Below are positions 1 through 12,383 of a stretch of DNA of 64,000 nucleotides, one piece after another. How positions within the stretch are numbered: position 1 is the first letter of the stretch; each line of letters starts with the position of its first letter. The position numbers were made by a program, and so were the translations under genes. The notes beneath the pieces were generated by a model. That model saw only the letters and a list, made by a program, of their open reading frames with translations, did no database searches and was not told the origin of the DNA. This DNA comes from Lamellibrachia satsuma (lineage: Eukaryota > Annelida > Polychaeta > Sabellida > Siboglinidae). The stretch is taken from positions 1,291,001-1,355,000 of the forward strand of contig BSQZ01000106.1 in the NCBI GenBank assembly GCA_033239005.1. Direction: 5' to 3'.

Positions 1-1410
1 GAATAAGACAGCTTTGACTATGAGAATGTTTTGTTCTGACTGCTTAAAAAATGTGGATATATAAATTCTTTTTCAATGCATGGCCGTGGGGGTAGATTTT
101 CTGTGATTATAATCATTGCGTTCACTTTCTTCCAGGCGTCTTGAGGGATACTTTCATTGTAAAGGTCACCAACTCAGTTGGGAATGCCTACTTTAGACTA
201 GGTCTCATACTGGGTGTCACTTTGGCCTTCTTGGAGCGACGGAAGATTAACTATGTGAAGGACTTTTGGTGAATTACATTTGAGATGTGATGCAGATGGC
301 GTGATAACAGAATAAGAAACATTCGCAACAAGGTCGCGTTTGTGAGAGGATGACGAACTCTCAAGGGGTCCATACAAAGGCACTTATGATGGTGAACACT
401 CGTCAGAATGGTAGCATGTAGAATGTACTTGTTTTAGAGCACTCAAGGCTTCTGGCAGAACTGAAAAAATGCACAGCGGAAGAACGAATCAGAAAACTGG
501 TGTAGCCAGAGGCAGATCCAAGGGAGAAATCCAAGGGATACGGGTCCCCTCTTTTCTTACATATGTTAGACTATTTTTTATGATTTTTTCATTATTTCGG
601 TAGGCACTAAATTTGAAATAAACTGATATAAAAGTATAATCTAAAATAGGTGATCCTAAATGCACACAGCTGTCAGGATGTCGGTGGTAGAATGTTCAAC
701 ACCGGTGTCATCAACCTGCAGTTGGGCATCAATGTGTTGGCAGAATAAACAACTACTGGTCAACCGATCCAGCACTGAATGAACTGTTTGGCTCAGAACC
801 GCCACCACCACAACCGTTAACCGTTAGCTCACCCCGTCACTGAGAAGGATTCCACCACCCCACCTGCTTTTGTCAAGTACTTAGATTGTAATAACATTGA
901 TTTGGTTAACTGTTATTTATCACGTTGGAATAATATTTGGTTAACTGTTATTTATCACGTTGGAATAATATTCGTCCGACTTATCAAGTGGGATGCATCC
1001 AGAACATTTTAAAATTAAGACATAAACCGGCATGAGAAGCTGAGCCAGGACTTCCACTGTTCAATCACAGCCGAGGAAGATCTGCAAGACTAGCTGGCCA
1101 AAGTGCGACCGATTATCACCTTGTGTGAGGACAATTTTGACCACTGGTTTCATCCTTCTATGAATCTTTCTGTGAGTCAGTTTGATGGTCGCCTATTGTG
1201 GAAGCAAAACCTCCCAAAGAAACCCACCAAGTCACATGTTTGTTGTCTCCCTGGAGACCTGCCATTTTATTGACAAACAATCGAATGCTACTAGCAATCA
1301 TCAATCATTGTGATGAAACTGTTGACGGTGACATAGCCGGAACTTTTTCATGAGTTTCATCATGACATCTTCAATTTATTGCAATTTTGCTGGGTAAATG
1401 GCACAATACG
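1..1410. other. Degenerate repeat-derived DNA, no intact gene
   Basis: No convincing coding region is visible. Positions about 121-240 are a diverged copy of the segment at about 1,801-1,925 (and 7,417-7,541), so this stretch belongs to the same dispersed repeat family as its right-hand neighbour. The rest shows no motif I recognise. Confidence 0.5.
901..970. repeat. 35-bp tandem duplication
   Basis: Two identical 35-bp copies (901-935 and 936-970) lie head to tail. It is a simple local duplication in AT-rich DNA. Confidence 0.9.
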
Positions 1411-2146
1411 AATTTGTATTTAAATATGCTGATTTTTAATATTTGTAATTACTTTTTCTAGAAGCCCCTATTTGTAATTGTATTTGTTGATCATATTTAG
1501 TCAAATATATACATCAAATACAACAACATGAAGATCCGACCTGCACGAACACTTAGGATCTTAAATATTGGTAACGTAAAGCACCTTTTCTTTCGTATTT
1601 GCCTATGAAAGCATACGAATGCCCGACACAGACAGTGTGAATTCCTAGGAATCTGGGCGACTATCAGAATTACTACTAGTGCGAATACATCACAACAACC
1701 CAGGAGTATTACCTCCCAACGATTGTGATAAATGGGACCTGTCAATTATTTCATTCCATTGACTGTACCATCGTTGTTGTGCCAAGATCATGCAGTAGAT
1801 TATAATCACTGCGTTCCCTTTCTTGCAGGCGTCTTGAAAGATACTTTCAACACGAAGGTCACCGACTCAATCGGGAATGCTTACTTTAGACTAGGTCTCA
1901 TATTGGGTGTTACTGCAGCCTTCTTGCAGTGACTGGAGATGGATTTTGCAAAGAACAGTTGGAGGGTTACCTCCAAAATGTTGTGCAGATGGTGCGAAAC
2001 TTCTCATTGGAAGAACATCTCATTGAATTCAAGTCAGACACAATGACAAAGATTGGCCATCATGACCAGGGAAACGATGCTGACATGATGCAGGCAATCA
2101 TGAATGCTGTCAGCGAGGCAGTAACACAAGATTACAGAAAACTCAG
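1411..2146 (+). repeat. Dispersed repeat block P, copy 1
   Basis: This 736-bp block is repeated almost identically at 7,027-7,762 with a constant offset of 5,616 bp and no visible indel. It contains a short open frame at 1,929-2,246 that starts MTGDGFCKEQ, and upstream of it a frame ending ILGVTAAFLQ. I recognise neither. In copy 2 the first frame leads into LINE ORF1-like sequence, so it may be the amino-terminal part of such an ORF1; that is inference. The near-identity implies a recent duplication or two young insertions. Confidence 0.85.
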
Positions 2147-2581
2147 AGAAAAAGTAAAGCCAAGGTTGAACCTATGGATACATACACTGCATAGGGTAAT
2201 GTGGGGCAGGGACTGGTCACTAGGTGGTACCTGTAGTTGTTTTTAATAGATGGTAATATTTTAAAAATGCTTTTTGTTTGGTCACTTTCACCATTGTATT
2301 GGGCGATAACTGAGACAACAAAGGAGTTGGTTTATACATATACCATCATAGGTTTAGGGATGGGTACTCTTGAATTACATCAAAACTAAAGATACTCGTG
2401 CAAGAGGGACAGAATGTACACAAGTGATAAACACACTCTAAATTACAAACACATAAAACAAAATATACAGCAGCAGCAACTGAGAAATGCATACTGAAAG
2501 AATGTAAACGAAAGTGTCTAAAGATATCAGTGTCATGATACGCATGATACAAACAGTCAGTATGATGCAAGCCTCAGATGT

Positions 2582-3045
2582 TACAGATCACACCTTTTAT
2601 TAGTACAGTACTGAAGTCCACAGCCAGACACCTCGTAGCAGCAGCTCGCAAGTCATAACAGAAGATCAGGTCGATGATGGCAATTTGAGACTTGAATGAC
2701 GAATCAAGTAGACAAATGAAACTAATATCGACCCCTTGTGTGTTTACTATCTCTCTCCGCCCAAATTTTCCCACTTAATTTAAAGACAGCCATTGTAAGT
2801 GAAAAATGAAACTAACCAGACGGTGCTATAAAAGTCATATTACATCACTGACTTTACACATAAAATAATACTTAAGGAAGGAGAGACTATAGATACTAGA
2901 AGATGAGATTACATTGTCCACGGCAGTACTGTATTAATATGTCAACGGCCCAACTGTAGCATTGTCTATCACTGGCAAGTGCTAGCAATGGTCACAATGT
3001 GGCATCACTAGCGAAACTATACTGCTTTATGTTAATTATAGAAAT
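2582..3045. repeat. Dispersed repeat, related to 25,336-25,745
   Basis: Several stretches match the block at 25,336-25,745 in the same order and orientation: the start (cagatcacacctttt), a central part around 2,830-2,880 with acataaaataa, and an end part with cactagcgaaa. No coding potential is evident. It could be a non-autonomous transposon or a retroelement end; the ends were not resolved. Confidence 0.6.
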
Positions 3046-3194
3046 AGCATTTGTCCATCACCGACAATAAGTGTATCGTGTCGACTGGTGATGGTAAGGC
3101 TCAGAGAACCAAATACAGGGTAATGTCAGTAAAGGTCAGCGTTGAAAACGTCAACATTTGGATTGAATTCCTCCACGACCAGCCTGCTGCTCCA

Positions 3195-3427
3195 AATGAT
3201 TGTACTACCTTCCCAGATGGTTCCCCAGCCTGCTGGTTCAAACAACTGTACTACCATCCCAGATAGTTCCCAGCAGTTAATTGTGTAGTCATTAGGTTTT
3301 TAGAAAGACTGCTGATCTCGTGATTTTTTAATTATAAGACCAAACCAAATATGATGATGTTTTAGTTATGTTAATCTTATTCCAATATATTTCATAATAA
3401 TGTTTAGCAGACATGGAGAAATAAGGC
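3195..3427. repeat. Dispersed repeat block Q, copy 1 with short minisatellite
   Basis: Two copies of a 46-bp unit with the core actgtactaccatcccaga are followed by about 150 bp that recurs at 8,640-8,794. In copy 2 the minisatellite has four units and the block is joined to different DNA at 8,794, so this is a breakpoint between two repeat modules. Confidence 0.75.
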
Positions 3428-3699
3428 AATTTCAGGGAAAATTCCTTGTCCAAGTTTATATCAAGACACCCATGGAAATTCCCTTTAATATCTCATTTCA
3501 TCATGCAACAACAAACACAAGACATTTTCTATCGGAAACGCAGAAATTCCCTTTGCCATTCTGTCAGGCCAAGTGTTTAGATGGTTGTTCAAAACCCGTA
3601 ACGTGGTTATGTCACATTGGCACGATAACTCAACAACAGTTGTTAGACATTTCTTGTGCTGACTCGTTACAGTATGAATAAGTAGAAAGTGTGTGAATG

Positions 3700-5130
3700 T
3701 GCAGTGTTGGTTAGTGCCTTGTACAACTGTCAGTGCTCAGTCAGTCATTTCTAGACTCATTATTTTAATCAAAAGCCACATCCCACGAACAAATAGGGAT
3801 AAAGAAGACAAAAGACCACATGGCGTAGTCGTAGGATTACTCGTCTACCTCGGTATAGTGACTAGTTCTTACTAGTATGTATATGATTGTAGACACATAC
3901 GTAACGTAAACACGATGACACAACTGTACGTCAATGCAACTATACAGACAGTATCAAAACTACACCCACGCTTGTCAGTTACGAAGGATATGTATCTGAA
4001 TGTTTTTCAAATATCATTGTGAGATTCAAGATTCAATCTTGGGTCCTAAACTGCTCATCATGTATGTAAATAACATAAATGTGTAACGTGTTGAAGTTAA
4101 TATGAAGTTTGTTTTATTCGCAGACGACACAAATTTATTCTTGTGACAAAAACTGACTACAGGGACAAGGGTAGCACAGTTAACTAAATCATGCAGTGGT
4201 CAGGCGTACACAGTTGAGCCCAACAGTGGGCAAAACCTTGTTGATACCAGTGACCATTTACGGCGAAAATACGCTAATGGTACTAGACACTGCTGTGCAA
4301 ATGTTAGTGATCAGTGTCTTTTTTAGACTCATTAGGCTAATCAAATGCCATGTCCCACAAACAAATAGGGATAAAAAAGACATACGACCACGTGGCGTAG
4401 TTGTAGGATTACTCGTCTATCTATCTCGGTATAGTGACTAGTTCTAAGTAGTACGTATATGATTGTAGATGCATATGTGACTTAAACAGGATAACACAGT
4501 TGTATGTCAACGTAACAATGAATTCTGCATAGAAGCTTCATCCACGAAGGACAGGTACCTGAATGTTCTATCTTGGGTCTTAAATTGTTCGTCGTGTAAG
4601 TAAATGACATGTGTAACGCTTCGAAGCTATTAAAGTTTATTTTATTTGCCAATGACACACATTTGTTCTTTTCTCACAGTAATTTACCATATCTGGTGGA
4701 ATTATTATGCACAGAACTCAATAAGATGTACACGTGATACGAATGTTTCACGGTGCCAAATGACTTGATCATACAAATAATTTGTTTCACAGTTAATGCA
4801 TTTAAAACTTTACAGACTTGGCCGAGAAGCTTCATCCACGCTTGTCAGTTACGAAGGACATGTATCTGAATGTTTACAAATATCACGTAGTGTACCACAA
4901 GGTTCTATCTTGTGTCTTAAAGAAGATCACGCAGCTGTCATGGGATTACACATCTATCTTGGTATAGCGACTAGTTCTAATTAGTAGGTGTATGATTATA
5001 GACACGATAACACAGTTGTATGTCAACGTAACAATGAACCTAGTCAGAAAACTGCATCCACGCTTGTCAGTTATGAAGGATATGTATCTGAAAGTCTACA
5101 TAACAATGTAATCCTACATAAACTCAAGAT
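3700..5130 (+). mobile_element. Serial fragments of a retropepsin-like plus reverse-transcriptase-like element
   Basis: Several degraded tandem copies of one composite module lie here. One part (about 3,720-3,860; clearest at 4,196-4,330) reads like a retroviral-type aspartic protease, with LLIPVTIYGE followed by the active-site-like LDTAVQ and LVIS. The other part (about 3,960-4,150, 4,530-4,790, 4,800-5,110) reads like the palm of a LINE reverse transcriptase: SVPQGSIL at about 4,890, and FADDTNLF at about 4,115 (changed to FANDTHLF at about 4,645). Stops and frameshifts break every copy. The protease call rests on one motif and is weaker than the reverse-transcriptase call. Confidence 0.55.
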
Positions 5131-5389
5131 GGCTCTCTTTCCACATGTACTGGCTAAGAAGATTTGTCAACTGCTGATTTGACAGACAAACTAAAGAGGA
5201 TAGAGGTGGACGTTTCTGATTTAGGTGAAAAGAAATTATAATAAATGCTGATCCTAAGCCAAGGTATAATCCGATTGTCGCAACGCAACTTTGTTGCCGT
5301 CGGTACATTTCTTCCCATTTGTACTACCAAATCTACAAGTGACTTGCATTATAATTAAAGCTAAAACGAGTTGGAAGCATCGGCACAGG

Positions 5390-7020
5390 AGTTGAAAGAG
5401 CTGTTATGGCAGCAGCTCTACCAGCAACGAGCCTGACGACCGTCATGCACCATGGAGGGGGTCACCGGCATAGCCCTAGATGACATCACATCTGTCAGCA
5501 ACGGAACAACCAAGGTGATTGTAGATGTCCCCTTCGTGATGACAATTCATATGGGCCTGATAAAGGACATGTCAGGGATGAGCAACATGTGGATCACACA
5601 AATGATCACAATGCCCCCTGTGACAATGACTGTGATCAGATGAAATGTCACACCAGGGACAAGTCATAGTCCCAGCCCTCTATCTCACATGTAACAACGA
5701 TAACACTGTTGTACGCAAATGCTACCATGAACCTAATCAAGAAGCTTCACCCACGCTTGTCAGTTACGAAGGACATGTATCTTAATGTTTACAAATATCA
5801 TGTGGTGTACCACAAGGTTCTATCTTGGGTCTTAAATTGTTTGTCATGTAAGTAAACGACACGTGTAATGTGTCAAAGTTATTGAAGTTTATTTTATATG
5901 CCGGCGACACAAATTTGTTCTTTTCTCACAGTAACTTACCACATCTGGTGAAAGTATTATGCACGGTACTCAATAAAAATTAATAAGTGGTTCGGCACAA
6001 ATAAACAAACAAATAGTGATAAAAACCACCACAAGTGATGCAGCCGTCTATTTACTTTAGAAGAAAAAAATGCTCATGTAGATATGAATATGTTCTGCAG
6101 CCACAAGTGATGCAGCACATATTCATATCTACAAACTTGTAACTTGTAAATATGTTATTCATACATTTACCCATGCGAAATATTTTCACAGCTAAGACGA
6201 CAACAAGTTTGATAGCACAACAACTGCCCAAGCTCTTGTTGACAGTCTTTTGACAATGATAGCACTAGAGACACTGAGGTAGGTTAATATGTTTTCTGAA
6301 GTATTGTTCTTTCTGACATCAAACTTCCAATTAGTACAGGTAGTTATATATGTGACTGTTATGAATATGATAGGCAAACAAATCAAATTAGCTGCCATTA
6401 AATATAATATTACCAATATAATTTGTACCACTCCTTCAACATAACCAACATGGTCATAACTAGAAAAGTTAACTTCATGGAACCAGGATTTCATGTTTTG
6501 TCTACCTTGCCCTGTTTCCTCCCTCATTTCACTGATATGTAAGACTGTTGGAAACTTGTGTTGTCAGTCTTTGTTACAGGTAGGCGTGTTATCTTAGAAG
6601 TCTTGCTGAAACAATATTATCATGAAATAAGACCTTCCTATCCACAACAGCATGGCTCTGTTGTGCCAATGACTGGGTTGTGTCCATGTGGCAATGCCTG
6701 CATTCCACACTTTGTGTCATATCTTGAATAGACTTTATCATGAAGGAATATGGGCTGGATGTGATGGTTGAACACATGACAGGCATCTTGGCTGGACCCA
6801 GATCTAACACTCTTGTATGATCCTTCCCTAAATATGATGAAGGATTAGAAGGAATAAGGGTTGTAGCAATGGTTGAACATGTGACAGGCACCTTCTCTGG
6901 ATCCAACCTAATACTCTTGTATGATCCTTCCCTCAATATGACCAGTCTAATATTTAACAAACAAACACACCACAAAAAAATCACACACTTAGAAAGACAA
7001 AAATATTTTCAGACAGCTAA
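5390..7020. repeat. Dispersed repeat block R, copy 1
   Basis: This block is repeated at about 13,720-15,822; in its right part the offset is about 8,799 bp. A third, partial copy of its right half is at 19,440-20,170. It contains another reverse-transcriptase fragment (GVPQGSILGL at about 5,800; YAGD in place of YADD at about 5,898, and a stop just upstream of the GVPQG motif). Minus-strand open frames at 6,192-6,527 and 6,589-6,984 are shared by both copies but resemble nothing I know, and I do not call them genes. Confidence 0.75.
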
Positions 7021-7026
7021 TAATCT

Positions 7027-7762
7027 AATTTGTATTTAAATATGCTGATTTTTAATATTTGTAATTACTTTTTCTAGAAGCCCCTATTTGTAATTGTATT
7101 TGTTGATCATATTTAGTCAAATATATACATCAAATACAACAACATGAAGATCCGACCTGCACGAACACTTAGGATCTTAAATATTGGTAACGTAAAGCAC
7201 CTTTTCTTTCGTATTTGCCTATGAAAGCATACGAATGCCCGACACAGACAGTGTGAATTCCTAGGAATCTGGGCGACTATCAGAATTACTACTAGTGCGA
7301 ATACATCACAACAACCCAGGAGTATTACCTCCCAACGATTGTGAGAAATGGGACCTGTCAATTAGTTCATTCCATTGACTGTACCATCGTTGTTGTGCCA
7401 AGATCATGCAGTAGATTATAATCACTGTGTTCCCTTTCTTGCAGGCGTCTTGAAAGATACTTTCAACACGAAGGTCACCGACTCAATCGGGAATGCTTAC
7501 TTTAGACTAGGTCTCATATTGGGTGTTACTGCAGCCTTCTTGCAGTGACTGGAGATGGATTTTGCAAAAAACAGTTGGAGGGTTACCTCCAAAATGTTGT
7601 GCAGATGGTGCGAAACTTTTCATTGGAACAACATCTCAATGAATTCAAGTCAGACACAATGACAAAGATTGGCCATCATGACCAGGAAAACGATGCTGAC
7701 ATGATGCAGGCAATCATGAATGCTGTCAGCGAGGCAGTAACACAAGATTACAGAAAACTCAG
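7027..7762 (+). repeat. Dispersed repeat block P, copy 2
   Basis: Near-identical to 1,411-2,146. Unlike copy 1 it continues directly into LINE ORF1-like sequence. Confidence 0.85.
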
Positions 7763-8128
7763 ACTTCACAGACAAACTTGTCGAGCCATGTCAAGTGACT
7801 TCGTTTGCATCATCAATTCCAAAGGTTTATGAATCATGCAAAATGGACTTAGAAAAATCTGAAGACGTGACCGCTTGTTTACCTGCACATGTTGCTGATC
7901 TAGAAACACATAACGATACCTTGCATGGCAAGTTGGGACAAAATCAAGCAGTACAGCAGGCGTAACTGTTTCCAACTTCATGGTGTGCCTGAATACGAAC
8001 CCAACAACACACGCAATAATGAGTGTGTGTCAGTCCATCTATCGCGGTCACACACAATAAAGTACATTATTTCCGTTAGGGTGCACATGTCTGCCGTCAT
8101 GTTGATTTTCTCGGAAACAAAATTGTAG
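7545..8128 (+). pseudogene. LINE ORF1p-like fragment (broken)
   Basis: A frame starting at 7,545 (MTGDGFCKKQ) is followed, after frame changes, by heptad-like charged sequence ending ADLETHNDTL at about 7,895-7,930 and then, in a third frame at 7,925-8,128, QYSRRNCFQLHGVPEYEPN. A coiled coil followed by QYSRRN..HGVPE is typical of the RNA-binding ORF1 protein of L1-like LINEs. At least two frameshifts and internal stops make it non-functional. That the 7,545 frame belongs to the same protein is inferred from adjacency. Confidence 0.55.
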
Positions 8129-8416
8129 GATTTGACGAAAACTGTGGTCGGTACTTCGTTTTCAGGAAGCATCCTACCGAGGAAGTCACAGACTGACTCC
8201 ACTGTGTCTAGCCAGTTCTGGTGGTTACCAAGACCAGCCACCAGCCACCTGAACTGCCCGAATGGTAATTTATATATTGATGTGAAAGACTGGCTGTTTC
8301 TGACCATAATGATACACAGAATGTTACCTAGCAGAATTCAAAACTCTCCACTGCCGAGTTAGCCATCTGCAACATCTGCGACAAGTGCAGCACATGACGT
8401 TGAGTGAACAGGTATC

Positions 8417-8600
8417 AAATGACTGTACTACCATTCCAGATAGTTCCCCAGCCTGCTGGTTCAAACGACTGTACTACCATCCCAGATAGTTCCCCAGCCT
8501 GCTGGTTCAAATGACTGTACTACCATCCCAGATGGTTCCCCAGCCTGCTGGTCCAAATGACTGTACTACCATCCCAGATGGTTCCCCAGCCTGCTGTGCC
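8417..8600. repeat. 46-bp minisatellite, four units
   Basis: Four copies of a unit of about 46 bp with the core ccagcctgctggttcaaa. The same unit is present twice at 3,195-3,272, so the array length differs between copies of block Q. Confidence 0.85.
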
Positions 8601-8793
8601 AGCATCAGGCCGTGCACGCAACATGTCACCACAGCCATGCAGTTAATTGTGTAGTTGTTAGGTTTTTAGAAAGACTGCTGATCTCATGATTTTTTAATTA
8701 TAAGACCAAACCAAATATGATGATGTTTTAGTTATGTTAATCTTATTCCAATATATTTCATAATAATGTTTAGCAGACATGGAGAAATAAGGC

Positions 8794-9960
8794 AAACATA
8801 CCACAAAAAAATCACACACTTAGAAAGACAAAAATATTTTCAGACAGCTAATAATCAAACCCAAAGCCAATAAAATAATTATGTAAACTCATTATTTGTT
8901 TACTGGTCTAGTCCACAATGCAGCGTTGTCTGGTCAACTGATTCAATAAGCTGTTATTTGAATATAACATTGCTCATATTTGTTACAACTTGAATGGATG
9001 CAATACTGGAATATAAGATGTTTTGACCTCGTCAACTGCTGATTTGACAGACAAACTACAAAGGAAAGAGGTGGGTATTTCTGTTTTAGAAGAAACCACA
9101 GCTCTGGCAGCACCGAACCTGACGACCCTCTTCATGACGGAGGGGTCACCGGCACAGCCCTAGCCACATGTGACAATGAACATGATAAGAAAATGTATCA
9201 CAACAGGGACAACTCGAAAACTTACAATATGACTATGGTCATAGTTTCAGGCCTTTATCTCGTGAAGTCTTTCACATGTATACAGAAATATGAGGGGGCA
9301 GTGAAACAAGAGTCAAACTAAACCCTAAACCAACCTAGCCCCATCCTGTAACAGGGGTAATGGCCAAAGCCAGGAAGGCCAACAACAAAATGTGAAAAAA
9401 ACACAGACATGTGACAAAAACACTGAGCAGTCAGACTAGTGGGACAGGGGTAGCACAATTAAGTGAGGTCAGGCGTACACAGTCAAGCCCAACAGTGGGC
9501 CACACCTTGTTCATACCAGCAACCATTTACTGCAAAGAAATGCTAATGGTAGTGGACACTGCTGTGCAAATGTCAATGATCAGTCTGGCTTTTCTAGACT
9601 CATTAGGCCAATCGAATGCCACTTCCCATGAACAAATAGGGATAAAGAAGACAGAAGACCACACGGCTTAGTCGAAGGATTACACGTCTACCTCGGTATA
9701 GCTACTACTTAGTAGCTATGCTTGTAGATGTATATGTAACATAAACACGATAACACAGTTGCATGTCAACGCAACAATGAACTCTGCATAGACGCTTCAT
9801 CCACGAAGGACATGTATCTGAATGTTTACAAATATCATGTGGTGTACCACAAGGTTCCTGGGTCTTAGTGTTCGTCATGTAAGTAAACACGATAACACAG
9901 CTATATGTGTTTGCAAGTTCTATCTTGGGTCTTAAAGTGTTCATCATGTAAGTAAACACG
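8794..9960. repeat. Dispersed repeat block S, copy 1
   Basis: The sequence from the accacaaaaaaatcacacac motif onwards matches 15,766-16,900 over more than 1 kb with several small indels. It carries a retropepsin-like fragment and leads into RT-derived satellite units. Confidence 0.75.
9411..9671 (+). pseudogene. Retropepsin-like fragment, copy in block S
   Basis: The frame contains TLFIPATIYCKEMLMVVDTA followed by VQMSMIS. An aliphatic strand, then (V/L)DTA, then V.IS is the layout of the active-site loop of retroelement aspartic proteases, with Ala in place of the usual Gly. Only the first part of a protease is visible and it ends at a stop. A copy shortened around the same loop is at 16,292-16,528. 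This is an inference from one motif. Confidence 0.4.
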
Positions 9961-9994
9961 ATAACACAATTATATGTGTTTGCAACAATGAACC
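9700..9994 (+). repeat. RT-derived satellite units, left of the RTE insertion
   Basis: Two to three units of the satellite described at 16,560-18,720, including the segments cacgaaggacatgtatctga and gtaagtaaacacgataacac. The RTE-like LINE at 9,995-12,990 interrupts this array; the satellite resumes at 12,991. Confidence 0.8.
9982..9994. repeat. Target-site duplication, left copy
   Basis: GCAACAATGAACC is repeated exactly at 12,991-13,003, flanking the RTE-like element. The 13-mer is itself a recurring part of the satellite unit, so the host target sequence is evident. Confidence 0.85.
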
Positions 9995-10243
9995 ACTACT
10001 CTGAGGATTACAACCTTGTCGCGGTGGGGTAGCTTGTGTGCTTCAGTGATCCTGAGAGCTATGCCGGCTGGGATACGTGTATCCCTAGTAGGTTTAACCA
10101 TGCCGGACTGGTCGAGGGTGAGATTCCAGACTAAGAGTGATCCCTGGTCCTCCAGGTTGGGGGTTGGGCGGCAGGCTAACAACCTGCTCCCGTAAAAAAC
10201 AACATATGTTACAGAAACATGTACTAGAAATCCAGCCTTTCTG

Positions 10244-11156
10244 ATGGGTGATATTGGCGCTCATTCTTCGACAGAGGATAGCATGAATGGTGATCGCCAA
10301 AGCCGTAAGGAAGCTAACACCAAGATAGAGCCGTTAGTACATCCACGAAAACAGATCAAGGTTGCATGTTGGAATGTGAGGACGATGAACGCAGATGGTA
10401 AAACTGAGCAAATTGTAGATGAAATGAATAACTATGGCATAGACATACTAGGAATCAGCGAGAGTAGGTGGACTGGAATAGGAAAAGTCAGACTAGAAGG
10501 AGGGGAGACAGTGTTGTATTCTGGGGTAGAAACCAGACACGAGTTTGGTGTTGGGATAATAATATCTAAGAAGAACAGGAACACACTTCTCGAATGGCAT
10601 CCAGTGAACGAACGAGTTATTACTGCTAGATTCTTTTCAAAACACATAAAGATGACTGTAGTGCAATGCTACGCGCCCACAAACGATGCAAGTGATGTGG
10701 ATAAGGAGCACTTCTACGAAGTTTTGCACGGCATAACAACAGCAGTACCGAAACATGACATGCTTGTGGTCCTAGGAGACATGAATGCAAAAATAGGAGC
10801 GGACAATAACGGCTATGAAAACGTGATGGGAACAAACGGATATGGAGAGATGAATGAAAATGGATTCCTATTCGCAGAGTTTTGTCAAACACAGAATCTT
10901 GTAATCGGTGGCAGTATATTTCCGCACAAGAGCATCCACAAGTTAACGTGGATGTCACCAAATTGATCACATCACAATTGATAGAAGATTCAGAAGATCA
11001 TTGAAAGACGTAAAAGTAAGGAGAGGAGCAGATGTAGGCAGTGATCACGAACTTGTTGTAGCTAATATCCAACTGAAGCGGTGTAGACATTCGGTGGAGA
11101 AGAGCGGTAGAAAGAGGTATGATGTTGATAAGCTTCGAGTGTATGAAACTGCTCAA
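10244..11156 (+). pseudogene. RTE endonuclease domain, frameshifted
   Basis: The open frame 10,244-10,966 shows the exonuclease/endonuclease/phosphatase fold in order: CWNVRTMN, DILGISESRWTG, VVQCYAPTND and VVLGDMNAKIGADN. It breaks at TWMSPN; the remainder, with IDHITIDRRFRRS and the catalytic GSDHELVV, continues in another frame to a TAA at 11,157. All main catalytic motifs can be seen, but they are split by the frameshift, which looks like a small deletion just before IDH. In an active element this domain nicks the target DNA to prime reverse transcription. Confidence 0.85.
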
Positions 11157-11159
11157 TAA

Positions 11160-12383
11160 TTCAAGATTGCACTGAGTAATAGGTTCCAGGTGTTGGAACA
11201 CACTGAAAGAGTAGAAGATTGTTGGTCAGGGGTGAAGGAAGCTATTTGTGGTGCTAGCGAAGAAGTTCTTGGATTCAGAACGCACGCACAACCGGGATGG
11301 ATGACAGGAAGAAGCCTGGAAAAAGTAAGCGAGCAGAAAGCAATCAAGGACAAAATCAATGCTACCAAGTCGGAAAGACTAAAGACAATACTAAAGAACG
11401 GGTATATAGCCAAAGACAAAGAAGTTAAAAAGAGAGTCCGTGCAGACAAAAGGACGTATATGGATGACCTTGCAAAGCAAGCAGAGCATGCTGCAAACAG
11501 AGGTGAACAAAGAACGCTGTTTACACTGACCAAGAAAATAACTAATGAAAGCTGCAGAAAAAGTACACAGGTCAAGAACAAAGGTGGAGAAGTAATAACA
11601 TCAGAAGCAGACCAGATAGAGAGATGGAGAGAACACTTCTCTGAGGTTCTGAATTCAGAGGCACCTGACGATCCTGTTGATGTTCCAAACAATGAATTAT
11701 TCGACATAGACATTGACACTAATCCGCCTAATATAGAAGAAATTGAAAAAAGTATAAAAGCGTTGAGAAACAGTAAATCACCAGGAGTTGATAACATACA
11801 GGCTGAAATGTTGAAAACACAGAGTAATAATATGGTAGCACGAAAACTTGAGGAAGTGTTCAAATTAATATGGAAGAATGAAGAAATACCTGAAGAATGG
11901 GAGAAAGGAGTCATCATTAAATTACCTAAAAAAGGTGACATGGAGAACTGTAATAACTGGAGTGGTGTTACGTTGTTGTCAGTTCCCAGCAAGGTGCTGG
12001 GAAGGGTGATTATAGTCAGGATAAGAGATGCGCTCGATAACAAACTGAGGAAAGAACAAGCAGGTTTCAGAAGGGGGAAAGGATGTATGCAGCAAATTTT
12101 CATATTAAGGAATATCATCGACCAGTGCCTCGAATGGAATAGCCCACTCTTCATCAACTATGTGGATTTTAGGAAAGCTTTTGATAGTATTCACAGAGAG
12201 AGTTTATGGAGAATTATGAAATACTATGGAATTCCATCCAAAATTATCAATCTTGTGAAAATGTCTTACAAAAACTTCAGATGTGCAGTTGAGCATGGAG
12301 GCAAATTGTCAAAATGGTTTCCTGTGATGTCGGGAGTGAGGCAAGGATGTGTGATGTCAGGGTTTTTGTTTGTATTGGTGTAG
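11160..12383 (+). pseudogene. RTE reverse transcriptase, fingers and part of palm
   Basis: The frame continues directly after the 11,157 stop. Recognisable reverse-transcriptase blocks are NSKSPGVDNIQAEML, the segment around IKLPKKGDMENCNNW, GFRRGKGCMQQI, INYVDFRKAFDSIHRESLW (first catalytic Asp) and SGVRQGCVMSGFLF. It stops at 12,381-12,383, just where the strand carrying the second and third catalytic Asp (F/YADD) should follow. That motif is absent from the element, so the enzyme cannot work. Confidence 0.85.

Noticed and set aside
6192..6984. Minus-strand frames of 111 and 131 codons conserved between block R copies
   Set aside because: Conservation is explained by recent duplication of the whole block. 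No motif, and the frames do not continue in the third copy.
11153..12157. Minus-strand frame of 334 codons
   Set aside because: Shadow of the RTE reverse transcriptase on the plus strand, which shows all the family motifs.
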